From Topomyia yanbarensis (Eukaryota > Arthropoda > Insecta > Diptera > Culicidae): a stretch of 64,000 bases of DNA. The stretch spans positions 366,040,271 through 366,104,270 of the forward strand of contig NC_080672.1 of NCBI RefSeq assembly GCF_030247195.1, in the 5' to 3' direction. Position 1 is the first letter of the stretch. Each line of letters starts with the position of its first letter. Below the pieces are notes generated by a model. That model searched no databases. It was given only the letters and a program-made list of their open reading frames with translations, and was not told where the DNA came from. Shown in pieces: positions 20,990 to 32,589 of the stretch. A program made the position numbers and the translations under genes.

Positions 20990-22365
20990 AGTAATCTGTC
21001 GAGATGAGTGAATCGCAGAAGGAAGAAGTGGTGCTCCGTTACCAAATACTGTGATTATAATATTATCAATAATTATTGATGACCCACATAAGACCGAGTG
21101 TTCATGATGAGGAAAATTTTCTGAAGGTGAAAATGGAGGTTAGACGTTTAGACTATTTTATATTTAAATGATTTTTAAATGGTATGTTTTTGAATTGTAC
21201 TCAATTTGAATTTCTGTATTAGATTTGTGCACTCTGTACTCGTAGTAGTAGACATCACATTCAAGCGTACTACGCAAACAAATATTTCAATTTAGTGAAA
21301 ACGCTATAGTAGAAACGACAGTTTTGGTTTTCGTGTCATTTTAACGCATTAATATCATTTTAATTGGCACTTAATTTCATTTTCATGCCAGGAATTCGCT
21401 TCGTATTAACACTGTTGCGACTAAAATGTTGTGACTGGTTGAATCTATAAGTCCAATATTTTTGATTTCATGTTTTCAGTATACGGCAGTCACTTGGTAT
21501 GTTTTTTTGGTTTGGAATATAATGAGAGAGATGATCTAAAATCACGGAGGGGGAAAAAACAATCAGCTAATATAAGTCGCTACAAGAGCATCTCTTCTAT
21601 CTTTTCTATGCATTCAGAACGAGTGCTTTCGGAATTGCGCTCTGATCCTCTCAATTTGGTTTGAATAAAATGGCATTTTCGAAATCACCTTACGTCTTCG
21701 TTACCTGCACAACGTTTAACGTTAGGTGCAACAACTTCAATTAAAATTGTTTCCCAAATTTTGGCAAAACAAACCTGTAATCAAAAAGCATTACCGCTTT
21801 TTTCGAGAAGTCATGCATCTCTTCCAATGTTGATGATGATTGTAAAAAAACTCAAAAACTAATAAGCTTTAAGAGCTAATTAAAAACGAACCAATTACTG
21901 AGCAGATTAGTGTTAATATGTTTGAAATTATTTAGAAAGTGTGCATCACAGCAAATCCAACTGCCAGAAGGAAGTAGACAGTAGGTCATGCACACAGCTG
22001 ATAACAAAAAAAATTGCAAAAGATTCTCAGGAAACGGATAAATTGCAGTAATTTAAAAACAAGGAAATCTAAAAGAAAGGCTTTTCGACACAGGAGATGC
22101 AAGTGTGATGTGTTCTCTTTGATTTGTCGTGAAGCAAGTGTGATGCTAAAATTAATGAGCTCACTCATATTTATTGTTTCTAGTTATTTTTTTGGCATAA
22201 TCAATATTACATTTAACAAAACTTACATAAATTAGAAGATAACAGTAATCAATACTACGGGATTTCCTTTCGATTAGTGAACAGTCCTTTAGTAGATAAA
22301 ATTCAGGTTAGTTCAGTAGATTAATTCCTTGCAGCCCATAGAAAAAATATACCTTTAGTTTGAGA
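20990..22365. other. Spn intronic sequence without recognised features
   Basis: AT-rich, no supported coding frame. A short palindromic run (ATTATCAATAATTATTGATGA at about 21062) is the only structure noted. Confidence 0.5.
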
Positions 22366-22369
22366 CTAA

Positions 22370-23995
22370 GCCTTTGAAGATCGGCCCAACCATCTCCGAG
22401 AAACTGATGTGCGTTTTTTTAATTTTGAAAAATGGTTATTTTTCCGGGCACTTCGATTTCGATGGGCTGTTAGTAACCTAGAACTGCAAATACAAGATGT
22501 TTGGCTCCTATTTTAGCAAAAAATTACTTTTTGCATACATCGCGGTATCGGTTTGAATAGGAGTTTTCACTGTGACTACACTCCACAAGTAGTAACTCCG
22601 AAACCGGAAGTCGGATAGAAATAAATTTAATAACAGTTTTTGGGGATGCAACATCGTTCATTTGAGACTTAATTTGGTCAAATCGGTACAGGCATCACTG
22701 AGAAATTGATGTAACTGTTATTCTGAATTTGGATGCTTCCACCGAGGCGTCCGGAACCATCGATGGTGGCCAATGTGGCCAAAGCGCCTTTGAATGACTG
22801 TTAATGACCTAGAGCTACACTGCCCCTTAAAAGCATAAGAGCCCCATATGGACTTTTGACGAAAATGAGTTATCTGTTGGGTTATATTCTGTATCACCAC
22901 TGAATCACAATGCACAAATAATATTACTAGGTTTGTTTAGAAAATATCGAAAAAACACCAAAATGTAGTTCCCATCCAAAAGGCTCAATGAAAATGTTGT
23001 AGGTGAAAAATTTTCATCTTTTTACATTCATCGCCGTGTACGTTGACAACGAGATTTTCTGCGTGTTCGTACTCATCACCCTGTAATTCAGGAACCGGAA
23101 ATCAGATCAATTCTAAATTCAATAGCAATCAATGGGAACGCTGTATCTTTCATTTGAGACCAAGTTTGTATAAATCGGTAAAGAATTCGCTTAGAAATAG
23201 GTATGATATTACCTTAGGGACTAGGCAAGTACCCCCGGGGAATAAAGAACCGTCATAGGTGGGCAATGTGGTGAAAGCAACTTCGATGCATCATTATTGA
23301 TCTAGATAGGATAAAAGGGTATAATACGCCCCACCGGGGCAAAATGCCCCTCTTCAATTCCGAAGATTGCTGAATTATCTAAAAAGTAAAAATCACTGAT
23401 AACAGTATCGTTTCATGAAATCAGCGTACTAAGTTTGTTTGGTATTTTTAATATGTTGCAAAACACTCATCACCTACTAAAACGCCCCACCGATTGCTGT
23501 GGGGCATACCATCCTCTTGTTGTGGGGCATATTACACTGTAACCGAGAGCATTTTGCCCTGGGTGAAAGAAAAAACTAGAATTTAGGCATCTTTGAAAAA
23601 TGTTTAATAATACTTGTACATATCAGAATGTTTTTAATAAAACATGAAACGGGTGCTAATTTCTAACTAATATAATAATAAATCAGAGCAATTGGTGTGA
23701 ATATCATAGTGACAAATGTTGAAATATAGCTATTTTTGCTTAAGGGGGGCGTATTACACCTGTTTACCCTACGCAAATCCAAGTCATGTTGCACACATTT
23801 TAATATGTATTGCATCAATTGGACATCATGGTGGTACCAGTTTTTATGGGAATTTGCTGTGTGATCGTACTCTTCAACCCGTAACTCCGGAACCGGAAAT
23901 CGGATCAATAAAAAAAATCAATTGCGACCGATGGGAAGATTATACCTTTGATTTGAGACTAAGTTTGTAAATAAAGTTATGGGTGCGTTTCGACT
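22370..23995 (-). repeat. (TG)n-repeat internal units, minus orientation, split by a GCCCC element
   Basis: On the minus strand, three internal units of the family described at 43815-45935 are recognisable by the phrase ATCCGACTTCCGGTTTCGG (about 22614), by GATCTGATTTCCGGTTCC (about 23105) and by CGATTTCCGGTTCCGGAG (about 23898). Each is followed by a 'gataccgcgatg(t/a)atgc'-like box. The last unit is interrupted by the insertion at 23309-23769. The outer ends of the family are missing. Confidence 0.65.
23309..23769. mobile_element. 461-bp TA-flanked element with GCCCC motifs
   Basis: The inverted ends are GGATAAAAGGGTATAATACG then CCCC and, from the right, GGGTAAACAGGTGTAATACG then CCCC. 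TA lies outside both ends (23307-23308 and 23770-23771). Inside, GGGGCA-type boxes recur (GGGGCAAAATGCCCC at about 23336; TGTGGGGCAT twice near 23500-23530). It is inserted in a unit of the (TG)n repeat, whose other copies supply the uninterrupted order around the site. Confidence 0.68.
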
Positions 23996-24165
23996 TCGTC
24001 TCATCTGAAACCGACACTAATTTATTGTTGGAATAGATTAGCGCCGGCTTGACGATAAATGCCTAAAACTAGAACACACTTGTGTTTCAATCGAACGACT
24101 GGTCAAACGTGATGTCCCGTCCGAGCAGAAGTTCTGTTTATGCCAATAAAACACAATGAAGCCGT

Positions 24166-24282
24166 AACTTATCTTGGCTTACCAGGCCTAGGTGAAAAAG
24201 ACTGGATTCACCACAAATTTTCACCCTAGTGAGAAATTTTTGATATTTACCCCGCATAGGCCTGCCAAGCCAAGACAAGCTT
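24166..24282. mobile_element. About 117-bp palindromic MITE-like sequence
   Basis: Inverted ends AACTTATCTTGGCTTACCAG then GCCTA (24166-24190) and, reverse-complemented, AGCTTGTCTTGGCTTGGCAG then GCCTA (24257-24282). The centre has a further partial symmetry (GTGAAAA...TTTTCAC). No target duplication is evident. Confidence 0.5.
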
Positions 24283-24289
24283 GAAATGG

Positions 24290-25140
24290 TGCAATTTTCG
24301 TCATTCTATTTCTATGCTAAACTGATAGCTGATTCACTCCAGATTTAATACAAATGTCAAGTACAAAATATACCTTTTCTCAAAAGTTTCGTTTTAGATA
24401 CCATAGAGACACACGGTGTGTGAACTGTTTGGATTTAGTGTCTAACTTACGCTAATTTGGTGTTGGTTTCATACATCGTTTAACTGGTAGCAAGTTGGTG
24501 TCAGTTACTGACGAATGGAACACGAAAAATCCAACTTTTCATTTTGTTTTGTCGTGGAGCGAAACGTAAAATTTAGAATATCTGGAAAAATTTGGCTAAG
24601 CTCAACAAATCTGGCAAAGTATGCGGCCAAAAAACGAATCGAAAAAGGCAATCTGCCACGATTTTAGGCCAAACACGGACAATTGATTTTTCAGTATTTC
24701 ATTATATAAACCTTACTTCTAAAAGAGAACATGTAATCCATTTGATTTGCATTTGGTTAATCTGAAAGCCATTATGTTGTATGAGGTAAGGAAAATGCTT
24801 TTTTACTAACTGGTTCACACTTCCTTTACGAAGCCTTGTTCGAACTTCCATTGTCTGCACCGAGATCACTTTGTAATTATCGTTCCGGTTGGTCGTAGCA
24901 GAGTGAATAAAACGAAGACTCGATGAAAAAAGAATATTTTAAGATTAGACGAGAAAAACCAGGACAAATAAAGCGTTTTCCTCGACATCCCAGGACACCA
25001 CGACAGTCAGTTAAAAACCAGGACATGTTCTGGGAAAATAGGACCACTATGTTCGTGAAAAAGCACATCGACATTTTGGCGTCTCCACTTATTCACATCT
25101 TTTGTGCATCTCATGCCAGATATTTTCCAGCTTGATGGAA
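24290..25140. other. Intronic sequence without recognised features
   Basis: No motif-supported frame on either strand and no repeat matching others in the window. Confidence 0.45.
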
Positions 25141-25149
25141 ATTCACAAA

Positions 25150-25920
25150 CATGATACTGCAAGCAGTACCTAATCGACGATCAACATGGCTACATGTCCT
25201 GACGTTGAACAGATACTAACCTGTCGTGTCTTACATGATACACTACAGAGAATATGGAACGTAGCGCTCAAGGTGAAATTATTTACATCGACCTATTTGC
25301 CGCTTTTGATAGGGTGAACTACGTTAGGGATCATCCATAAATGACGTAGCATTTTTTGAGTGATTTTCAACACCCCCTCCCCCATCGTAGCATTTCGTCA
25401 CAAACCTCTAAATACCCCCCCCCCCCCACCTGGTAATTGCGTAGCTTGACGGAAACCCTCCTCCCTTGTCACCGTAAAAAAATAAAAAAAACGATGTTAG
25501 ATGAAACGGGTAAGGTTGTCGTGACATCAGGTCAACCCCTATCTCCCTTTAAAAAGCTACACAGCATGACATGACCCCCTACCCCCTGTCGCCACACATC
25601 ATCATAAAATACAAAACTTTCCCCTCCCCCATATAATGCTGCTTATGGATGGCCCCTTATAACAATTGCCCAAATCAAGAAGTTCGGAATCAACGATATT
25701 TTTGACGGTTGTTTGGATCCTAGCTCGTAGATCTAGAGGTGACGGCTGAGGCACATTGACTTCAACGTCAGGAATAGCTCCTGGGAAGCTACTTGAGAAC
25801 GTTGATGTTTCTGCTCTACTTCAATGACGTGTATTTAGTGGTGCAGACTCCTCGCATTCGCATACGATCTTAAAATATTTCGACTCATCTGCTGAGTTGA
25901 GAATTGCGAATTTCTTCAAC
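25150..25920 (+). pseudogene. Jockey-type LINE reverse transcriptase fragment, split by a MITE
   Basis: The plus strand reads GEIIYIDLFAAFDRVNYV (the first catalytic Asp block, FAAFDRV) up to 25326 and resumes after the MITE with ITIAQIKKFGINDIFDGCL. Further on, frameshifted pieces resemble SxIAPGKxLENV/DVSALLQ, the decayed 'GSHLGPLLF.LYFNDV' region, and a degraded catalytic-box region near 25860. Deleting the insertion plus one TTA makes V-N-Y-V-I-T-I-A-Q-I continuous. The element is 5'- and 3'-incomplete. Confidence 0.7.
25327..25656. mobile_element. Harbinger-like MITE, copy 1 (TTA target duplication)
   Basis: Ends GGGATCATCCATAAATGACG and, from the right, GGGGCCATCCATAAG. TTA lies on both sides (25324-25326 and 25657-25659). 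The 3-bp TTA duplication and GG..CC ends suit PIF/Harbinger-type MITEs. Internal C-rich tracts (CACCCCCTCCCCC; a 14-C run near 25420) and the GCTACACAGCATGACATG box are shared with the copy at 37196. It is inserted in the jockey RT described above. Confidence 0.8.
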
Positions 25921-28200
25921 TACACCTTGAAACCTTCGCAGATGGTGGTGTTGCAAAAACCGCGTGTGTGTAAATACGAAGAAATTCTTAGGAAAGACAT
26001 TCTGGTAGAGCATTGCCTACCAGATCCTAGACATTTTTTATGATAACCGAAAACATGGGGAGTGTTTTGCGAGATACGTTCATGTATGTAACGGCGCAGA
26101 GGGTCTTCTTTCGACTGTCCTGGGATCTCATTCGCCTGAAATGGTACCCCTATGTTTCGTTTCGATAATATTTGCTGATTTACCAATTAATCTAAAGTGT
26201 GTTATTATCGACTCACTCTTCGTTCTAAACGCATGATCTGTTGAGCAAGTGTTGCAATTGACCTCCAAAATTAGTTGCATAAAGCAAAGATTCGCTCTTT
26301 GGTTGGTTTCGAACATATTTGCAAAGCAATTTTTTACGATTTCGAAAATGCCGTCAACGAATGTGTAGCTTTTTCCAAGTACAACCGTATCATACTAGGC
26401 GGTGTAGTAACTGACCATAGCAAACTCATCTGTCACATGGTCCATATTATGCGTGCTGAGTATTATGCGTGTGTCCTTTGTGAATTCGATGATGAAAATT
26501 CATATAATCTTATATGTAAATTTTCGGCAGTAATAAAATTGCTCATTTTCATCACGAGGCAAAATAGAATTCTAAAATCTTAGTCTGAGCAGTGTAACAT
26601 ATATGTTCACCTGATCGCGCCATCAATGAAAGCTGTCCTACCATAACATGTATGTGTCTCTACAAATGTACTGTGCGATAACTTTGACTTCCTACATGCT
26701 TCAAATATTGACTTATGCTTGTGCATTTGAATTCTACCTACGAAAAGTCAAAAACTACCTCCCTTGGCCCTTGGATGAAAATTCAAGTTTGCAAGTGCTG
26801 GACATAGCCTTCCATTGAGAAGAAAGGAAACAAAATGTGTCGCAATCGACAATAACCATAAAACAGAAATGTGCCGAAGCTGGGAAAATTTAATGCTGCA
26901 GCCAAGCTCCAAGCACCTCATGCCTGTTGGGTGTAGTTTTGTTCGCAGACAAAACCCTGTGTATAAGTTACCTCACCCACTGAACTGTTTCGTGAACGTG
27001 ATTTATGAAGTTTCTCGCAGGGCGATGTGATGTTTTTCCTGGCAGTATATTCGTGCTCCAGTTAGCAACTTTTTCGTTTGTTTTTTTTTTGAGACTTGCG
27101 CAACTTACAATTGAGGGGTATAATTGACTATAACAAACAGATCCCGTAATACTACATTACGGTAGCAATGGCAAGGGCATAAAGTTTGTAACCTTCCTAT
27201 TACTTATTTCACGATAAATAATCGAGAAGCCGGAAAAATTAACAAGGTTATTTCAACAACTGCCGTTTTTCATGTTATGTATCCCTTGTTCTAAGGGTTT
27301 CTCTATAAATATGGGACCATTATGCGTATTGCGGGGTGCCCTATTGAAAATCAAAGAGGAAGCAGCTTAGCATGTGGAGAAGTGAATCTGGACTATGTGT
27401 AAATTAAGGTTGTTTTGAAAAGTTTTTAGTTATTAAATAAATCATCAATGAAACTTTCGGCTTGTTTCAAAACCTGTACAGAGATAGCTTTTTTCAGTTT
27501 GAATTCGAAAATGGAAAGTATTACCAGCGGAAACGACTCTACCCGTCAACAGCTGATGCTTCACACGCTTCTCGTCGCTATCCAATGCAAAAATTGCTTC
27601 TGAAATCTGGATAATATTAGCAGCAACCGACCGAACCGCGACTGTACTACTATGGTACATATTTACATAAGTCGGTGCCAGGCATCTCCTCCACTAACAA
27701 GTGTAAGTAATTATCGTATGCATATTGCGAAACGCAAACGCAAGACAAAATATACACACAAATCAGTCGCACAGCTCCCCTGCTGATGGTTCACAGTTCA
27801 CACTAAAAATGGGAGGAATCAATGTATTTTTAGCAGGTGATGAACGTGTGCGATCTGGACATTAAAGCAAAAAGTTTGCTTGGCAAATTAGAAAAATACG
27901 ATAAATCAAACCATATTGTTATTTTCGTTTACTAGTAATTCATTCATTGATGAATCGTTTTTCGGTTTTAAAGAAACATTTTTAAACACGACATGTGTCC
28001 ATTTCAAACATTCATGTTATCAGAATATTAATCGAAACTGATTCAACGAAAATCTCTCACTTTCTCTGTTTCTATGTGATTACCGCACCTAACAAAGCCA
28101 CATTGACCTGAACCCGTCCACTCTAAACTCTAAAAAAAGCACGCACGTCGCATTTTTGGCGAGCCAAGCACTAAGCGTTAACATTCCTACGATCACATAC
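25921..28200. other. Spn intron adjacent to exon a; no supported gene
   Basis: Several short frames exist (for example plus 26275-26583, 102 codons), but none has a recognisable domain, codon signal or splice context, and I do not call them. Exon a ends on a canonical donor at 28200/28199. Confidence 0.5.
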
Positions 28201-29203
28201 CTTGAACTCAGCAACCGTTCCGCCTCGTCCGCTGTCATCTCGTCGGGCAGAACCAGACTGTCGGGTTCGTTGTCACTTGCATCCGCATACTGCACATCCT
28301 GCAGGTCCAGCGGAGGACCCTCCGGAATCGGGGGTGGTCGCATCGATGCCAGCGAGGGCGGATCCGGCAGCGTCTTGTTACTATAATCATCCTCGTACTC
28401 CGACAAAGTTGCCCTCGTCGGATCCAGAATCGTCTGCGGGCTGTGATAGCCTTTCTCTCCCTCGCTGAGCTCATCGTAGTCTAATATCTTAGCCTCGTCC
28501 TTTTCTAGGTCCATAAAGGCCAGCTCGCTGCTGGTGATTGTCGAGGAGGAATCTACCGACGCGGTCGGCACGATCGATGCGTACAACACCTGATCTACGT
28601 CCGCTGTTGGCACATCGTTGCTACTGCTGACCGGGTCTCGATTATTATTATTATTGTTGTTGTTGTTATTAGTATTGTAATGAGATCGAATATTGTTAAT
28701 AGCATTCCTACTTTCTACGCTTGTACCGTGGCATAAGTCTAACGCTGGTTGATTATTTGAGATAATACTGCTGCTATTGGCACTTCGATAGTCATCCATC
28801 TCGCCATAGATCTCGTCACACTCCGTTCCATCCGGACGTAATCGATAACCGAGATCGACATAGTTGAGCTGTCCTTCCTCATCTACCATCAGCGGTTCCG
28901 CCAGATCGTCTTTCAGCTGCGCTGTGGCACTGCCACCCCCATTGGTAGCGGCAACCGATCGCCGGGGTGGCGAAGCCGGCAGAGCCGGTGCAATGATATC
29001 AAAGTCATAGGCCGGCTTCAGTTTGGCCTTGATCTCCGGCGACGGCTCGTTGAATCCACCCTCGTCCGTGGTGGTGCTGCTGCTGATGATACTGGGCGGA
29101 CGGGCACCGAGACCGGCCGCCGGAACCTGGAAGCAAATGCTGGACACTTTTTTCCGCCGGGTGACATGCTGGTCGTCGTTGTCTTCGGAACGGGAGGATT
29201 TTC
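28201..29203 (-). CDS. Spn: Spinophilin/Neurabin exon a: N-terminal acidic low-complexity region
   Basis: A 1003-bp exon. The acceptor is ttttgttgcag before GAAAATCC; the donor is AGTTCAAG before gtatgt. It enters in phase 1 (an upstream coding exon supplies one base) and leaves in phase 2, which matches exon b. It starts KSSRSEDNDDQHVTRRKKV, then SSICFQVPAAGLGARPPS, continues KAKLKPAYDFDIIAPALPAS, an acidic DEEGQLNYVDLGYRLRPDGT, a ten-Asn run, YDELSEGEKGYHSPQ, and PPPIPEGPPLDLQDVQYADA. It ends EMTADEAERLLSSR. It lies between the actin-binding N-terminus and the PP1-binding region by family layout. The exon joins exon b across 12.4 kb of repeat-filled intron. Confidence 0.9.
28641..28670 (-). 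repeat. In-frame AAT/AAC trinucleotide run (ten Asn)
   Basis: Five ATT and four GTT-type triplets on the plus strand encode ten consecutive Asn in Spn exon a. Mixed AAT/AAC codons suggest an older, stabilised run. Length variation between individuals is plausible. Confidence 0.85.
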
Positions 29204-29449
29204 CTGCAACAAAAAGGAAGGAAAAAGTGACAATGAGTGGATTATATTTAATAGTTTCATAAATCATTTGGTTGGAAGCCCCGAACTCGGGCACTTTCAC
29301 AATGCAGTATGATATTGTTCTGTTGATATTGTCCAACAGCACTAATAATTTTTGGATACCGGTTATTGAACGATGAATTAAACGTTTTAATTCGTTATAA
29401 CTAGTACATGGCTCATATAAAATTGTTTGTTGAAGCGATCGTATTCCAT
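29204..29449. other. Spn intron upstream of exon a
   Basis: Follows the splice acceptor (polypyrimidine TTTTTCCTTCCTTTTTG before CAG on the minus strand). No other feature seen. Confidence 0.6.
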
Positions 29450-29868
29450 TATAGTTACTATATTCATAGTTAGGCGGAGACACTCAGCGGAGCCAATTGA
29501 ACATGTTAAAAGCCGAAGCCAATCGAGCATGACGTCACATAACATGCTCTCTTTGGATGTATATGGAAAAGGTATTGTGATTATAGTGATAATTATTTTA
29601 CTGTTTTCTTGTGTTATTGAGCGTAGACAAACGAAAATAAACATTATTTTTCTGTAACACCAAGAGATATTCTCAAAAGTATGAAACCATATCATATTTT
29701 TGAATTTTTATTATTCGTACATGGAAAGTTCTTACTCACGACGTCAACAATGAGACTATTAAGCTAGAGCTTGAACATTTGCAAGGGAAGCCAGTATTTT
29801 CTTTCTGAAATAAGAGCTGCCAGTTTTCCTGCTATTGTGTCCGCCTAACTATGAATATAGCAACTATA
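29450..29868. mobile_element. About 420-bp MITE with 31-33-bp TIRs
   Basis: Left end TATAGTTACTATATTCATAG then TTAGGCGGAGACA. Right end, reverse-complemented, is TATAGTTGCTATATTCATAG then TTAGGCGGACA. Only two differences were seen over the compared length. The outermost TA on each side can serve as the target duplication, typical of Tc1/mariner-type elements. The interior is AT-rich with no transposase. Confidence 0.8.
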
Positions 29869-30104
29869 TATTCCATAGGCTATCTTAATAACCAGCAAAA
29901 AAGACTTCAATCAATGCTCTTGACGCCTTGGCACAAACTATGGATTGGAAAAAATACATTATTTCCAGAACTTTCGTTTCAACAAAAGAACTGCCTCCTA
30001 TTCAAGACTTTGGATTCATCGCATCGAAACAAATACCTGGTGTGACAAGTTATAGAGGTTTTCTCAACCCTGAATGGCATAAAAAGTGTACATAAACAAA
30101 TAAA

Positions 30105-30275
30105 AAACAAGCATAGCGTAATTGGTAAATCGATTACCTTGTACGCAGCTGGGTTCGATTCCCAATCCCGCACATAGAGTTAGAAATTTATCAAAAAGAA
30201 ATTTTTCTAACCCGAAAAGAGGCAAATGACCCTAAGGTTATAATTCAATCTATAATCAAAAAACATTTTTTTTGA
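30105..30275 (+). mobile_element. tRNA-derived SINE, copy 1
   Basis: Has the A box TAGCGTAATTGG and, about 45 bp on, the B box GGTTCGATTCC of an internal RNA polymerase III promoter. Then comes the family body GTTAGAAATTT...TTTCTAACCCG, AAATGACCCTAAGGTTATAA and an A-rich tail. The 5' end lacks the first few bases seen in the copy at 53294. AAAAAACA-like flanks are compatible with a target duplication but too A-rich to prove it. Confidence 0.8.
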
Positions 30276-30424
30276 ATTTGAACGTCGAGGGGAAGAGAAT
30301 GTTGCAAGGTTCACAATTTTACAAAGCAAATTTGATAATGTAGTTATGTAGCTATTGGAGCCGTTTCGTTTATAACTTGTCAAGAGAAATATCTTTGTAA
30401 AACGTCTATAAAAATGGGGAATCG

Positions 30425-30790
30425 CAACGTACAGATAATTGTCCCGCATGACCAGAGACAAGTGAGAGTAGTCGCTATTCCAACACAGGAAAAACTAGCC
30501 TCCTATCACAACTCATATTGGCCGATTGGCGTTGGCAAAAATAATTCTATGACGTCCCGCCCATCAGGAACGATTTGTTATCAGATACCCAGTTTGGTTT
30601 TAAGAGAAAAAAGGGAACGAACGATTGTTTTTATCAGAAACCAAACTCGGGCACGCAAAATATAAAAAATGCGTCAGCATTCTTAGACTTCAAAGAGGTA
30701 TTAAACTCAGTTTCCATCCATCTTCTATCGGAGATTCTTAATCATTGTTTGCTTTTACCAATATTGAACGATATTTTTTTTTAATTTTTC
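30425..30790 (+). pseudogene. Non-LTR reverse transcriptase fragment
   Basis: Frames give PIGVGKNNSMTSRPS (decayed), LLSDTQFGFKRKKGTND, then ASAFLDFKEVLNSVSIHLL. The two blocks are RT block 3 (QFGFRxxxGT) and block 4 (FLDxxxAFDSV), in which the catalytic Asp has become Asn (LNSV for FDSV). The family resembles I/jockey-type LINEs with the 'FRRKKGTNDC' phrase. It is truncated on both sides and ends in a T-rich run at 30775. Confidence 0.65.
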
Positions 30791-31483
30791 TTCTGGGTTG
30801 GTGCGTGAGAGAGGGCCCATTCACGTAGAGATGGTCGGGTTCGGGTTTTTGGACCCGAAACCCGGACCCGACCCGAACCCGACGAGTTTCGGGTTCTGTA
30901 AATAGAAGCTTCTCGGGTTCGAGTCGGGTCCCGGGTTTTCAAATTTAAAATTCTCGGGTTCGGGTCGGATCCGGATTTTTGAAATTTTGAACTTTCGGGT
31001 TCGGGTCGGGTTCGGGGTTTTCAAATTACAAATTATCGGGGTCGAGTTTTGAACAAAACAACCCAACCATTTCACGACACTGTTTGCGTCTATACACAAA
31101 ACGCAGTCTTTTTTGTAGTAGTGAATTATACTTCGTGATATGAATGGATGACACATATAACTCTGAATCGCTAGAATTCGTCGTATTTTCTGGTGCTCAA
31201 ATATTGTATTTTTTCATTCTTGCATAAAATTCCGTCTCTTCAGATTTGAAAGCTGTCTGAACTATTTAATTCTGTAAACGAACATTCATGAGAGAGCATT
31301 CAACATACGTGTTTCACATCTAAAATCTCTTTGCGATTTATTTTTCATGATAATTAGTAACAAACCAAGTCAACAGGAATTTATCGGAAAATATCGGTTC
31401 AACTTTCTATAATGGAATATAAATTTCGACAGCTCCTTTAAAACCGATACTTAGGCCGCGGCGACTTTCTTCTACGTAAACGG

Positions 31484-31514
31484 TTTTGTGGGGTACATTC
31501 GTACCCCAAAACTA
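31484..31514. repeat. GGGGTAC palindrome, copy 1
   Basis: GTTTTGTGGGGTAC, ATTC, then GTACCCCAAAAC: a near-perfect inverted repeat. It belongs to a direct repeat of about 33 bp whose second copy is at 32239. Confidence 0.75.
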
Positions 31515-32238
31515 ACAACGCTCTAATATGTCTAATTTTTATTAAATTTACAAGTAAATTGGATAGTTTTATTCTATAATCATTCGTAAAGTAACCTGTT
31601 TAAAAATATTCGAGTTTTGACTATTTAATTATGTAATATTCCATTTTGTATAGAGAAAGTCTTTAAAATACGTCAAAATTCCCTTTTTTCTTCATATTGC
31701 TATAACTCCGGTAGTTTCAAATCGATTTTGACGATTTATGCGTCGTTGTAAAGCTTATTAAATTTCATTTTGAACATTTTTTTTCAAAAACCGGTCAAAT
31801 ATGTGTATATTTATACTGATGCTTTTTTGAAAACCAAATGCCAATACAAACGTCAAAAACACAGCAATATGCAGTAACGGAGATCAAACAGGAAGGCGTC
31901 GAAGGAACAGGTAGAGCCGGTGCATTGTACGTGTATATAAAGTAAGTATGTTCCAGAGTCTGGGCGGCAGAAGATAACGAATGATGCGTGTTGCATACTA
32001 TATACAAATCATATTCACGAACGTGTTTTGACTCTTTCATCCGCAAAAGCAAAAATTACGATAGCGATCCAAACGCATTTTCTAGTTACTTTGCTATAGT
32101 GCTTTGTTATATCAACTAACAGATAGGCAGATTTGGAACTTATACAATTTTACACAAGTTTCTCGCTTAATGCTTTTAAAAAAAGATATAACAATTATTT
32201 TGAATTATGTACACATGAGAAAACACTAACGCAAACGG

Positions 32239-32272
32239 GTTTGTGGGGTACATTTGTACCCCAAACAAACTT
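32239..32272. repeat. GGGGTAC palindrome, copy 2
   Basis: GGGTTTGTGGGGTAC, ATTT, then GTACCCCAAAC. It shares about 30 bp with 31484-31514 in the same orientation, including the upstream AAACGG. The 720-bp interval between the two has no other recognised feature; a nested element bounded by them is conceivable. Confidence 0.7.
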
Positions 32273-32589
32273 TAAGCGAGCACTGTTAAGTTGGTCAAAT
32301 GAAACAAATAGGTTGTACCTGCTTTAACGGAAGTTTAATAATCAAATTAGTTTATGATAAAGATTGCTTGCAATTAAAATAAACTGTAACGGAAAAATAA
32401 GGATTTGAACTCACAAATTTGGTGGTACTTTGGTGTCATTATGGCGGCTCAAATTTAAAAAAAGCGCATTATTTGTTTAAAAGCAGATAGTTTAGGCCAA
32501 ATTTATTTTCTAGACTGTCTTTGTTCCATCAGACCTAAACCTAGCTTCACTTCCGCCAGGTTTCGTTGTTCATGACACTCATATGGTGA

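Noticed and set aside
26275..26583. 102-codon plus-strand frame
   Set aside because: No recognised domain, no repeat counterpart and no splice or promoter context; length is within chance for this AT content.
30105..30175. Functional tRNA gene
   Set aside because: A and B boxes are present, but the acceptor and anticodon stems do not fold as a tRNA and the sequence continues into a shared 3' body and A tail: a SINE.
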